DNA of 64,000 bases. It comes from Tomocerus qinae (lineage: Eukaryota > Arthropoda > Collembola > Entomobryomorpha > Tomoceridae). Where the stretch lies: NCBI GenBank assembly GCA_020055645.1, contig CM034546.1, forward strand, positions 139,707,875 through 139,771,874, in the 5' to 3' direction. Shown piece after piece: positions 47,653 to 59,357 of this stretch. The position numbers and the translations under genes were made by a program. The notes under the pieces are model-generated. The model was given only the letters and a program-made list of their open reading frames with translations. It was not told the origin of the DNA and searched no databases. Positions within the stretch are counted from its first letter, which is position 1, and each line of letters starts with the position of its first letter.

Positions 47653-47711
47653 CAGGGCCGCAGCCCCTACCCGAAATCGAGAAAAATAATTTTTTTCTGG
47701 CTGCGGCCCTA
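47653..47711. mobile_element. 59-bp hAT-like mini-MITE
   Basis: CAGGGCCGCAGCC ... GGCTGCGGCCCTA ends, flanked by CTTAAGAC and CTTACGAC (7 of 8 bases match). Same family as 32658-32789. Confidence 0.7.
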
Positions 47712-47879
47712 CTTACGACAAAAAAGGTTACGTCATAATAAAAAATTAAACGCCAGAAATATGAATAATTGGAAATCAAAACTCCAGAAGTGAAATTCAT
47801 AGTAATGGCCAAGTAAAATAACAAATTTTTCTAGTTTAAATTTAAATCAATAAAAATAAGTTTTTTATTAGGGTATATA

Positions 47880-48546
47880 TGTCGTAGTATAACTGTAGCC
47901 TCTGTGTAAGGGCCCCATTGTACTAGTATAACTGTTCGTAGCGAGTTAAACTAGAATAACCGACCCTCGGGGTTTCAGTACAACTGTTCCACTCTTAAAT
48001 GCATTGCAAAGTCTGAGTTAATTAGGCATTCTGCTACTTTATAATTATATGATTATAATTTATGCTCAAAATCTTATTTGCTTGATTTACTCAGTCAGAT
48101 AATACTAATACAATTAAGTACATCACTGCCCTAAGGTCGGTAACTTCCTACAGTAGATAATCAATCTGCAAATGCAAGACGGATTGCCAAACTAATAGAT
48201 GTCCATGTAAAAAGAATGACATACCCTGTGGTACAAAGTGCCATGTTGGCAAAACATGTAAGAATGTTAAGTGCAATTGATTGTTGTTTTACATATCTAC
48301 CGATATTATGTTAATTATTTGGTTTTTGCAATTATCACTATTTGACTGAGTAAATCAAGCTAATAAGATTTTGAGCATAAATTATAATTATATCATTATA
48401 AAGTAGCAGAATGTCTAATTAACTCAGGTTTTGCAATGCATTTAAGAGTGAAACCCCGATGGTCGGTTGTCCTAGTTTAACTCGCTACGAACACTTATAC
48501 TAGTGCAATGGCGCCCTTACACAGAGGGTACACTTATACTACGACA
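47880..48546. mobile_element. 667-bp Ginger-like non-autonomous element (TATA duplication, TGT ends)
   Basis: ~225-bp terminal inverted repeats beginning TGTCGTAGTATAACTGTAGC, flanked by TATA on both sides (47876-47879 and 48547-48550). TGT termini plus a 4-bp duplication fit the Ginger integrase-like DNA transposons. The centre retains a short Cys-rich ORF. Confidence 0.8.
48161..48280 (+). pseudogene. Relic Cys-rich C-terminal tail of an integrase-like transposase
   Basis: A 39-codon open stretch ending in TGA encodes CKCKTDCQTNRCPCKKNDIP, then CGTKCHVGKTCKNVKCN. The pattern C-x-C-x3-C-x4-C-x-C-x5-7-C-x3-CH-x4-C is like the Cys-rich tails of KRBA2-type/Ginger integrases. It begins after an in-frame TAA, so only the tail survives. 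Confidence 0.6.
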
Positions 48547-48676
48547 TATACACTGGTTAATAGAATAATTTGCAATTAATTACTTGCCACAGAAATCGCA
48601 GCACATTAAATTATTACATGGTTAGTCAATTAAGACAGTATGGAATTGCACACATGCACTTTAATTTCATAAAATT

Positions 48677-48859
48677 TTACAAATGCTCTATGTAACCCCC
48701 TCCAACTGCTATCCATTCGGTTATAAATTCCAGCATAAGTCGAATGTTGAATTGTTGATTCGGTGTAATCCTTGCAACTTCGACGACAATTCTTGCCTTC
48801 AATTCAGCGATGTCTTGAGGTCTGGTTTCGTAAATACGTGACTTAAGTGAAAATGTCAA
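48677..48859 (-). pseudogene. C-terminal fragment of a Tc1/mariner-like (IS630) transposase
   Basis: Reads YETRPQDIAELKARIVVEVA, then RITPNQQ, a variable stretch, and GGYIEHL and stop. The pattern PxxxxELKxRIxxE...GxxIEHL is typical of the end of many arthropod DDE transposases. An inverted, more decayed copy lies at ~48979-49085 on the plus strand (AELKARIVTEVARINPMQ). Confidence 0.6.
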
Positions 48860-49124
48860 ATGTCAAAAATTGTCATAATATCCCATCCTCATGCCTGGCC
48901 TATGGCAGAAGTCGATTTTGGGCAGGCCTGAAGATGATTACAATTTTGTCAATTGAAATTTTTTTGGGGCACTTGAAGTCACGCATTTACGAAACTAGAT
49001 CTCAAGGGGGAAGGCATTGCTGAACTGAAGGCAAGAATTGTCACCGAGGTTGCAAGGATTAACCCGATGCAACTCTTTAAACGATCCAACTTTTAGAAAC
49101 GTAAAAAAGCAAAAAGGTAACATT

Positions 49125-49270
49125 TTTTATAATTTTGCACTTACCGTTTTTACAATTTTGCAGTTACCTTTTTTACAATTTTGCAGTTACCTTTTTTACA
49201 ATTTTGCACTTACCTTTTTTACAATTTTGCACTTACCGTTTTTACAATTTTGCACTAACTTTTTTTACAA
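49125..49270. repeat. ~22-bp tandem repeat, 6-7 copies
   Basis: Units of TTTTTACAATTTTGCA(C/G)TTACC. Open in two frames because of the period; not a gene. Confidence 0.92.
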
Positions 49271-49874
49271 AAAAAGCAATAAAAGGTCCTTTATTGTTCC
49301 TTGAAACGACACTACTGGGAAAACCGAATTGTGCAGAGGAGAGGTTCACATAAAATTTTATGAAATTGTTACATCTACTAACGTATGTGTAACAATTCCA
49401 TACGGTTACATGGATCAACTCCTACGATGGAATCACAACTGAATCTGAAAGATTTTACTCCTAAAGGACTCCTAGTGCCAACCAGTATTATGTACAATGC
49501 AATTTCTTCGTACATTTCAGCTTAAGATTGCTTTACAGTTAACTAATTTTAAAGATATTGAAAAGATAAGTAAACTGATTATTAAACCAATCTAAGAGTT
49601 ACGATAGATGTTATTTAAAGAAAATTTTAAAAAATTAAAAACATTTCGCTAATATCTAGTATATGGGAGTCAGGAGTACTTTTTAGGAGTTGTATAAGAA
49701 TAAAGTCTTTTAGAAGTGATTCCCTCTTATGAGTTGGTCCCGGACAGCCTCCATACTACCTTAAATGACTAACCCTTACGGTACAAATATTTATTATAAT
49801 ATAATACTATGGTACTTAAAACTACTGTTATCAATTAAAAGCTTTTTTCAAAATACAATTGATATATTTGCTTT
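49271..49874. other. 3' flank of the LAMP gene, no gene seen
   Basis: AT-rich. On the minus strand this follows the LAMP stop codon, so the 3' UTR and polyadenylation signal should lie in the first few hundred bases (an AATAAATATT-like motif is near 49785-49795 on the minus strand). Nothing else recognised. Confidence 0.4.
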
Positions 49875-52800
49875 CTAGTCAAGTCTTTCGTAGCCTTTTC
49901 TAGAATTTCGCCGCCAGATTAAGCCTGAAACTACTCCGACAAGTGTCACCAGAGCAACCACCGAGAGGATGATAACAAGAATACCACTTGATCCATTAGG
50001 CAGTCCATCAGCTTCACACCTGTGTGATTCAGCAGTGGAGGAGAGACGACGTGAATCTTTGAAAGCCTGTACATTGGCCATTCTCAACTGCAATTTCAGT
50101 TTCCCATTGTCATTAAGGTCAATCGAATCCTCATTAGAACACGAGTAGGACTTATCAAGAGGTGTCTCAAAACGATTTATTTCTGGTTCATACTGCACTG
50201 TTATCTCCCCTTAAAATAAATTTATGAAATGACAATGATTTTAAACATTTACCTAATGATAATAACTTCTAGGACTCATCAAAATCACTTACATAAACTT
50301 AGAAAATAGCACATTGGTAACGGGTTATACTGAAAGTGGGTGTAAAACAAAAGAATTTGGCAGTTCGTACAAAGTCTTTGGCAGTTAGGCCATAATTGAA
50401 TTTAGCATTAAATTAAAGAATTAGTATTACAAGAAAGGAAAGTGGCTGTTTTTGCGTAAAAGAATTGGCAGATTTTTTATAAAGGATTTTAGCAGTAGTC
50501 AACAAAGGAAAGTGTACATTAAAATAAAGAGTATAATATGTAGTCGAGTGGTTCGAGTGGTATTTTTGACATAATTATTTTCCACATAAAAGATATAGTC
50601 AAACATGTTATATATTCTTGGTATAGCTTTTTATTTTCATAGCCAACATTAATCTACTGTTTTCAGGGTTGGCATTTTTATCACTTCTCGTATATTTTTT
50701 CTTAAAAAGTAAAAATAATTAAAAAAGTAAAATAAATTGAAAGTAAATTAAGGTGTTATATTCTACGACGAAATGCGTGTGTTAACAACTAAGTGTGACA
50801 ATAAAATCACTAAATCTAATGTTGCGTCGTATGTAGTGGTCAAGTCCAAAGTCGAAAAATCAGTGTTAGTCTCTCTCTCTTATAGTAGTTGGTCTGTTTA
50901 ATTAACTGAAACAAATGGTAAAAAATAAAATGGCAAACCGGCTAATTGTTTCAATTTATTTCAATTTTCAACAAAATTGGAACAAAATTCCTTTTCGGCC
51001 TACTGCTACTAGCTTTTTTGCCTACTGCTGAATCCTTTGTTGCTCAACTGCCGTTTCCTTTATTCAAATGCCACAATTAGTCAAACTGCCACTTTCCTTT
51101 ATTTTACCCACTTTTTAATTCATATCCATGGGTAACTAAGTAACTACATTGCATATTTTGTAAACTAGTATTTTTCATTATCGTAAACTTTCATTGGCAT
51201 TACCGTAACCCAAGGATAATAGAAGTATATAAGGAAAAAGGTTCGGGTAAAAGAGTATACTTTTCTTTCTTTTCTTTTTATTTCAAAAATGACGGCAGCT
51301 GACATCACTGTCAACATGTATCTACCGGGACGGTGAGACGGAACTCACGGTCCGTGCAAATTTGTTGTCATAGATATTTAGACTTTGTTTTGTGGACACT
51401 GCTAATGCCTATCAAAATACATGTAAGACCCCCGACCCCCTAACCTGTGACGTAAGCTGTCGTCAAAAATTGACCCAAAATCCCACTTTGCATTTTATTT
51501 GACATTGTACACGGGTTGACCGTAACCTATCTCTGATAAATCCCTAAAAAATAATATAAACTAAACAAATGACCTTGCTGTACTAAAACTTGGTTAATCT
51601 GCCCAAGTTCAATGCTTTGAGCATATTAAGCTGTAATCAAAAAGCGCTGGAATTAGGTAAAAACGGAGAAACAGATTTAACTAAGCAGAAGCAGCAAGAA
51701 GACAGTATGCAGTACTCAAATGATATTGGGATTAATTAAAACTGAAAATTGCATTTGATATGAAACTTAGCAAAATATTACCTCCTGTTTACGAAATTGT
51801 TGCCTTATATTTACGTAAATGTTACCTCGTGTTTACGAAATTACATTTACCGTGTTTAAATATTATATTCAGATTATCGAAATAGTAAAATCTAAATTAG
51901 TACATACCATTGCTTCCTTGATCGGTAAATTGCATGGGTGAGTAAGTGAAGTTCACGTTTGCCAGATGATAGTACTCGTAAATAGAGTGAAGACGGGCCA
52001 GACTACGCTTTACAATTTTAAATTTCAATTCTAATATATTCCGAAGGAATTTGCGTTTGTCAGCAGCAAATGGTACTTTCCAACTAATGGTGATGGTCTG
52101 AGATTGGTTAAAGCAATTCCCAACAGCAGATGCACTTTCTGGGACATCAATTACTTTTTCGTGCTCAGTTCCATAATGGCCATGGGGCAAAACAGCAACA
52201 GCGATTTTTAATGCTGCTTGGAAAACAACGCAGGAAATGTTGTGGGAGTTAAGGATTTTCCATTTTCCAACATTGTAAGGAAATTGTACTTTTGATGTGG
52301 CATACGAAACGTTTTGATTGTCTACAACATTTTTGGGGTTTTGATTGTTTACATTGTTCGGGGGTTTTTGATTATTTAAATTGTTATTGAGGTTTGGATT
52401 TTTTGCAATGTTATTGGGGTTTTGATTGCTTACATTGTTTTTGAAGTCTTGATTGTCTGCATTGTTATTGGGGTTCTGACTGTTTTCAATATTATTGGGG
52501 TTTTGATTGTTTCCAATGTTATTGTGGTTTTGATTGTTTACAATATTATTCGGGTTTTTAATTGTTTACGTTGTTTTTGAAGTCTTGAATGTTTGCATTG
52601 TTATTGGGGCCTTTAGTGTTTACATTGTTATTGGGACCTTGATTGTTTGCATTGTTATTGGAACCTTGATTGTTTGCATTGTTACTGGTGCCTTGATTGT
52701 TTGCATTGTTATTGGAACCTTGATTGTTTGCATTGTTATTGGAACCTTGATTGTTTGCATTGTTATTGGGGTCTTGATTGTTTGCATTGTTATTGGGACC

Positions 52801-54250
52801 TTGATTGTTTGCATTGTTATTGGGGTCTTGATTGTTTGCATTGTTATTGGGACCTTGATTGTTTGCATTGTTATTGGGGTCTTGATTGTTTGCATTGTTA
52901 TTGGGACCTTGATTGCTTGCATTGTTATTTTGGCCTTGATTACTTCCATCGTTATTAGGACCTTGATTGTTTTCATTGTTATTAGGACCTTGATTGTTTG
53001 CATTGTTATTGGGACCTTGATTGTTTGCATTGTTATTATGACCTTGATTGTTTGCATTGTTATTTTGACCTTGATTGTTTGCATTGTTACTTGGACCTTG
53101 ATTTTTGGGATTGTCCTTGGGGCCTTTATTGTTTGCATTGTTATTAACGCCTTGATTGTTTGCATTGTTATTGGGACCTTGATTGCTTGCATTGTTATTA
53201 AGGCCTTGGTCGTTTGAATTGTTTTTGGGGCCTTGATTGTTTACATTATTATTGTAGTCCTGACTATTTTGATTGTCATTAGGGATTTGATTGTTTGAAT
53301 GGTTATTGTGGTCTTCATTATTTGCATTGTTACTGGGACCTTGATTGTTTGCATTGTTACTGGGACCTTGATTGTTTGCATTGTTACTGGGACCTTGATT
53401 GTTTGCATTGTTACTGGGACCTTGATTGTTTGCATTGTTACTGGGACCTTGATTGTTTGCATTGTTACTGGGACCTTGATTGTTTGCAGTGTTACTAGTC
53501 ACTTGAATACTTGCATTGTTAATGTGGCTTTGATTGTTTGCATCGTTATTGGGGTCTTGATTGGTTTCATTGTTATTGGGATCTTGATTACCTGTATTGT
53601 CATTGAGAAATTGATTGCTGGCAATGTTGTTGGGGCCTTGATTACTTCCATCGTTATTAGTACCTTGATTGCTTGCATTGTTTTTTGTGCCTTGATTGTT
53701 TGCATTGGTATTTGAGCCTTGATTGTTTGCATTGCTATTTGGGTCTTGATTATGACATTGTTATTGGGACCTTGATTGCTTGCATTGTTATTTGGGCTTT
53801 GATTTTTTGTATTTTTATTTGGGCCTTGATTGTTTGCTTTGTTATTTGAGCCTTGGGTTTTCGCTGCATTGTCTATAGAGCTTATGTTATTTTGCCCTGG
53901 CCAACTTGGTGGCGGTATGGTTGATGTGGTTCCTGTAAAATATTTTTTTCCGTTTGAGGTGCTTCTGTTTCAGAAATACTTGATGTCGGTAATATTGTGG
54001 GCATAATGTTGGTTGAAATCGGTTTTGTTGAGTCTGGATATAATTTCTCATCAGTTGTTTCTGGTTTACCTGCATTTATGTATTTAGTTGTTGAAGTTGC
54101 GTTAAGTGAAGTAATAGTATTATGTGTAGTCTTGAAAGATCGACGTGATGACGATGCTTCATTTTGGGCCCAAGTGACATCGGATACGATGAATGCCAAT
54201 ACAGCAAAATAATATAGCTCTTTAGATTTTATGATCCGTTTTGAAGTCAT
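49875..54250 (-). CDS. Lamp1: LAMP-family lysosomal membrane glycoprotein with an Asn/Gln/Gly/Pro repeat hinge
   Basis: Minus strand, two exons: 51908-54250 and 49875-50209, joined by a GTATGT donor and TTTTAAG acceptor in matching phase. The ATG at 54250 opens a signal peptide (ELYYFAVLAFIVSDVTWAQ). A Ser/Thr-rich stretch follows, then the ~1.5-kb 9-residue repeat, then a LAMP domain. The domain has four cysteines (ISCVVF, GNCFNQ, SYSCSNE, SHRCEAD) spaced ~39 and ~41 residues within pairs and the signature FETPLDKSYSCSN. It ends with one membrane span (ILVIILSVVALVTLVGVVSG) and a short basic tail ending KGYERLD, a GYxx-hydrophobic lysosome-sorting signal. As written, the large exon has three lesions: a frame change at a T7 run (53943-53949), a 1-nt deletion near 53751-53756, and TAA at 52558-52560. 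Either the allele is damaged, parts are spliced out, or the assembly has errors in the repeat. The intron (50210-51907) holds nothing recognised. Confidence 0.88.
52330..53880 (-). repeat. 27-bp coding minisatellite (~55 units) in the LAMP gene
   Basis: Unit GATTGTTTGCATTGTTATTG GGACCTT on the plus strand, encoding N-N-A-N-N-Q-G-P-N-type nonapeptides on the minus strand. Six units at ~53325-53487 are identical or nearly so (recent expansion); units at both edges are diverged. Long ORFs on the plus strand (IVCIVIGTL repeats) are shadows. Confidence 0.95.
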
Positions 54251-54310
54251 TGTAGACTCTATTCAAGTATAAATGCAGAATTATAATTTTTAAATTTGAG
54301 AACGCCTTGT

Positions 54311-54354
54311 GTTGCCATGACACACAGAGTATGTACTTTGTGTGTCATGGCAAC
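54311..54354. repeat. Hairpin just upstream of the LAMP start
   Basis: GTTGCCATGACACACA and its inverse TGTGTGTCATGGCAAC pair around ~12 nt, ~60 bp 5' of the LAMP ATG (minus-strand sense). Could be a small element or a 5'-UTR/promoter structure. Confidence 0.7.
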
Positions 54355-55312
54355 ATAGAGAATACTTACTGTGAACTCCGCACCCCAAGTTTATTTATGG
54401 GTAAACTTTTAGAGGGCTGTAAAAATAATTGTTTAGGTAGTAAAAAGAATTTTATTAGGCAGTTTTTTTATGCAGTAATTTTCATCAAGTGGGGCAGTAA
54501 AAACAATTGGGATAGACAGTAGAACCAATAATTAAGGCAGTAACAAAATAATTATATTTATGGAGGATTAATTCAATTATGGGTCACTTCTAGGATTAAT
54601 TCAATGTGAGTTCAATGTCAGTATTTAAGGAAAAGTAATGAAAGTATCAGTGTAATCAAAATTTACGGTTTCACGAGTGCTTTAGATACGTCTGGAGATC
54701 GTCTTCGTTTAATTGAAATCGATATCTGCTTAATACTGTGTGGAAGGAGATACGAATACCGAATACCATGTTTATTCTGGCAATGGAAATGATGGGTTTA
54801 CAAACTCTGTAATTTTTCTCTGGGGAATCGACATGACATAAACGGCCGTCTTACGGTTAGTTTTCTGAGATCTATATCCATTATCACCATGACTACAGTG
54901 TCAAATGCTTGTGTTGGTGAATTGTGAATAATAAAGTACAGTAATGAAAAGATACGCCGCATGGGGGAGTATGAAATCGATTCCCCAGAATACTTACGTA
55001 GAGAGTATACAATTTGTTTGAAAAACCCGTACATGTACAAAGTGAATTTTTACAATTGTCAGAGGTGTGAATGTAACATATTCCACATAAAGATTCCAAA
55101 TGACAAAAGCCTTTAAAAGCTCTCCACTTTTACAGCGATTCGACTCATGTAAGCTTTGATTACGTAAGGAAACCTTTTTTTCTTTCGGTTATTTCGAACG
55201 AAAAGACAGGATATCCGTTGGAGCTTATAGGTTGTATCATGGACATACTTTCGTTTTTTTGTTGTATACTACCCAAAAACTCGAATTTTTGGATTTTTCA
55301 TGCTCTGGTACA
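54355..55312. other. LAMP upstream flank, no gene seen
   Basis: AT-rich. 54360-54540 contains short repeated motifs (AGGCAGT, GGGGCAGTAAAAACAATT) like those at 50330-50520 in the LAMP intron. No coding signal. Confidence 0.4.
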
Positions 55313-56065
55313 CAAGGACGTATTTAGGGGGTGCTTAAGCACCACCTAAATATTTTGAAAACACTAGATATTATCATGTTGTCAACATTTATTTAATATT
55401 TAATTCCAAATTGGAAGAAACATTTATTTTGTTTTCATCACACAATTGCATACACTCGGGCTAAATACCTTTGGCAATCGATATGATTTTCGCGCAAATT
55501 TTGTATTTACTTTTCCGTGTAACTTACTATAGTTACTAAGCCTGAATAAAGTACAATACTGAAAAGATACACCGCAAATTTTGGGGGAATATGAAATCGA
55601 TTGCCATACCTTTCTAGCCGAAGTGTACGTATCTTATTTTCGAGCATTTTTCGAATTTGCTTGAGCATTTTTAATCTGTAATCTGTTTGAGCATTTTCGA
55701 ATCCTCTTTTTCCTATATCTAACCTTAGTATCTGAGATTATCCTACATTATATGGTTACAAAATGGCAATGTACCTAGCAAATGCGTCACTTTTGAAATG
55801 AGGTTTTCTTCTTAAATACCTACTAAAATTAAATTCGCTTCACCAAGTGCGGGATGACAGATAAATCACGTATTTAGAAGGGGTACTGTATTGAATCCTA
55901 CTGAACCCCACACCACCAAATCTCGATATTAAAGGCATTTTTACAAAAACCAGATTAAAAACCGCAAATTTAATAATAACTATGGCCTTCTAATTTGTTT
56001 GATTTATGCAGTACTCATTTTTAGAAATTAGCACCCCGTATATCGAATTTCTAGATACGCCCTTG
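55313..56065. mobile_element. 753-bp hAT-like non-autonomous element
   Basis: Ends CAAGGACGTATTTAGGGGGT / CTAGATACGCCCTTG, flanked by CTGGTACA and TTGGTACA (7 of 8 match). Partial relatives at 39470-39870, 46958-46995 and a left end at 56738. No ORF. Confidence 0.75.
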
Positions 56066-57442
56066 TTGGTACACATGCGCATTGTATTTATTTTAACAAT
56101 TTCATTAATTTTTTAAATATTTCATTTTTCAAAATATTGACTGATTCTGGAAAATAATAAAACCAATGACCAATACCAACTATATTTTGTCCAACCCTCC
56201 TTTTTCTTTAGAGTTTGGTAAATAGTAATATAATTTTTGGCGTTTTCCTGTGTTGGTAAATATCAAATACCTTTTTTCCTCGAGTAAATTCGTCTTGTTG
56301 TAGGAGATTTTTGTAATGGCATATAATTAAGATTTAGTGGATGCTCACAATCGGATTAATTTCTAAACAAATGTTGCTAATTTTCAATTGAAAGCAATTT
56401 TTAAACAGTTTGTAGAAATGTTTGAGTCCTAATTCACACCCTTACAAGCACATTAATTATATAAATGTTTTTTTTCAAAAATTTCTCTGAAAGCAAAATG
56501 TATGCCATACAGGCACAGATAACTATATACCTAATAGAACAAGGACTGTTAATAAATTTAATTAAACCTGCCACTGCTAACGGACATTATTTCTTATGTA
56601 AGGTGTTCTTGTTATCGCAAAAGACTGATAACTGATAATTTACCTTTTTACATGGCATTATTGTTTATCAACTTATTCCGTTACGTAATTAGGGAGAGAG
56701 CATCCATATAATACCACTAACTACTTGGACGGACAAGGGCGTATCCAGAACACAAATTAAGAGGGTGCTTAAATATGTGACAGGAATTTTATTATGTATA
56801 AAAATATAATGATAAAATTATGAAAGTCACTGTTGTGCGACGTGGTAGTTGAAACTCTTTCTTTCAATTTAATATACCGTGCCGTGACCTTATTTTATAC
56901 GCAGGAAAGTTTAAAATTTGGCTATTCATATTGAAACCAGAGATATAGAGAGATGGGAAATTGAAATTGTGACGTCAAATTTCATTTCTGTCTCGATCCT
57001 TGGTTTATCCTAACAAGCAGTTTTCGTCTATTGGTTAAGAGCTGCCTTTGGAAGTCGCGGAGAGGGAAGGATGAACAATGCATTGGTTGGTATACGGAGT
57101 GCAATTCACTCCCAGCAGGTTTGTTGTCATTGCGGCAGGCTTCTGCAATGCATTATTCATTCGTTCCCTCCACTCTTTTTTACAACCAATAAGTGAAAAG
57201 TGGTGGTAAGGATATGTCAGCTAGAAATGAGACAACTGCATGAAAATTGGAATAACACAGGCAGATACAGCATTTCCAATCTATATCACCTTGTATAGTA
57301 TTAGTAAATCTATTATTGAAACTATATTTTTTTCACTTCGCAAATGGTTTTAAGCTGATAGGAGATTAAAAATGTTTTACGACTTAAGAGAAGCGTATGT
57401 TGGCAACCGGCAAATTATTCTGACTATCATATTGCCTCTTAA
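56066..57442. other. Intergenic, no gene seen
   Basis: AT-rich. An isolated hAT-like left end (CAAGGGCGTATCCAG) is near 56738. 57010-57185 is less AT-rich with an imperfect inverted repeat (CCAATGCATTG... / GCAATGCATT), possibly an old element. Confidence 0.4.
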
Positions 57443-57735
57443 CTTTTTTTGCACCAAAAGAATCAACTCAAAAGCCGAAAGAGCTACAACAAAGTTTAAA
57501 TAGGGAAAAAGATGCTCCATAACCCACAGCATTCGGCTCCGAAAGAATATTTTAAACTTTTCTCTGTAGTTGCGATTAATTGCAAATTCCGCACGAAAAC
57601 GTTTATATCTCCAGATTGGACCAATATGTTTGAAATATTCTTTCGGAGCCGAATGCAGCGGATTGTGGAGTATCTGTTTCCCTATTTAAACTTTTTTGTG
57701 GGTCTATTGGTTTTTGAGTTGATTCGGTTGCTGTA
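57443..57735. repeat. Hairpin element D, ~120-bp diverged arms
   Basis: The left arm (GAATCAACTCAAAAGCCGAA, AAAGTTTAAATAGGGAAA, CATTCGGCTCCGAAAGAATA) pairs with ~57625-57725. Preceded by TTCTGACTATCATATTGCC and TTAACTTTTTTT, the same flank as hairpin C 37 kb away. Confidence 0.88.
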
Positions 57736-58250
57736 AAGGAAGTCGTATGTAATTTGTATTATATGTTCTTCATGATCTAAAAAACTGTAACTGGGGCTCA
57801 GTGAATAAACTGCCTGTACCTGCAACCTTTTTAGTCAGTCAAATATGCTGAAGCGCTAGAATATAATATATAATCAAATTTTTATGATATTCTCCTGGTA
57901 TTTGTTTTGACGGTGTCTACACACAGTTCTAGATGACCCGATAGATTAAGCCAAAATCCTTTGGGTAGGGCCAAACTCTCAGTCAATGAATGACTGAGGC
58001 ATGCGAATGAGGCATAACATAACTTCTCTCTCTTCCCTACTTTATTTATGTAAAACTGATATTTCAAATATCGATTTCAATCTTACACAAACTAGCAAAG
58101 TTTGAATATGCAAAAAAACATCTTGAAAACATGACAGTTGTGTTGGATTGAGTTTCCAATGTGGTGGAATGGGTTTCCAGAGTGTCGGAGTGGAAAACAG
58201 CATCACAACAGTATCTAAAATTAGTTTGTTCACAGTCGGGGACTGATTAT
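57736..58250. other. Intergenic, no gene seen
   Basis: AT-rich sequence between a hairpin element and a MITE. Overlapping short ORFs on both strands are unrelated to known proteins. Confidence 0.4.
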
Positions 58251-58671
58251 AGACAGTGGTACCTCGTTGCCGGTAGGGTGTTGTTGACGGTAAACATTGG
58301 TGCCAATTCATCTTTTACCACCGGCAACACCCTCACCAATGACTTTTAACACTTATCGTATAATAAATTAGTCCTACCGGTCCATATTTTACGGATATAA
58401 CAAACCTAGCCTAAATGAAATAAACAAATTATAAGTGGGGATCTGGGGAAAAATGACATTCCACCAGTTTTGAATGTAATGAACCTAACCTAATAATTTT
58501 TTATAGATAACTATCGAATTTGTTTATTTCATTTAGGTTAGGTTTGTTATATACGATAAGTTTATTATATAACCAAATGAGAGTGTTGCCTTTGTTGCCG
58601 GTGGTAAAAGATGAATTGGCAAAAATGTTTACCATCAACAACGGCAACGAGGTACCGTTGCCTAAATTCAA
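58251..58671. mobile_element. Second copy of the CCTCGTTGCCGG MITE family
   Basis: The left arm (GGTACCTCGTTGCCGGTAGG) is matched in inverse at the right (ACGGCAACGAGGTACCGTTG CCTAAATTCA). Diverged from 27277-27800 but with the same layout; the interior has TTTAGGTTAGGTTTGTTATA as in copy 1. Confidence 0.85.
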
Positions 58672-59006
58672 GATTCAACCCAGTCGAGAGAAGAAAACTT
58701 AAAAATTCCTTATGGGGTTATAACACATTGGTCTACACAGTCCCAATAAGTAATATTATTCGGTTCGGAGATATTTAAATTGAAAGGTGATAAGTGATGA
58801 GTAGCAAGAAGAGATAGAACAAGAAAGAGCTTTACAAACTACTTTTGTGCAATAAATTGTCTATTCTGCTTCATTTAATATTATATCCATGGTGTACTAT
58901 ATACAAAATTATCGAGCTTTCCCACTTTCAGATACGCTTCCCTTAAATAGAAAAGCTAAGTCCATTCTTAAATAGAAAATATTCAGAGCGGGATGAAGTG
59001 GTAAAC

Positions 59007-59172
59007 CAAGCACGTATCCAGTAGGGGGGCGGGAGGGGCGCAGCGCCCCCCCTTAATCTGAGAAAAAGACCAAAAATTACAAAAAATTTTCGCGCTTCGC
59101 GCGAATATGTCCTATTTTTGACATTATATTTGGTTGCGCCCCCCGTTGACCAAATTTCTGGATACGTGCCTG
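59007..59172. mobile_element. 166-bp hAT-like MITE, perfect 8-bp duplication
   Basis: CAAGCACGTATCCAG ... CTGGATACGTGCCTG, flanked by TGGTAAAC at 58999-59006 and 59173-59180. Confidence 0.93.
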
Positions 59173-59357
59173 TGGTAAACTATTTTTTTAATTTCCAATG
59201 TGTACGTTTTGAATTTGCCACCTATGTGTTAAAGAGATTTATTATCATAAAATTATGGCTTCTAATATAACACATTTTGATTTCCATAAATTTCCCAGTT
59301 TTCCTAATTTTCGCAGGTGACTAAAGGCCACTTTAGACTCATCCTATTCCCTCATTA

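Noticed and set aside
52534-53715. Long plus-strand ORFs of repeating IVCIVIGTL (looks like a multi-pass membrane protein)
   Set aside because: They are the reverse-frame readings of the 27-bp minisatellite. The minus-strand frame joins a signal peptide and a LAMP domain; the plus-strand frames join nothing.
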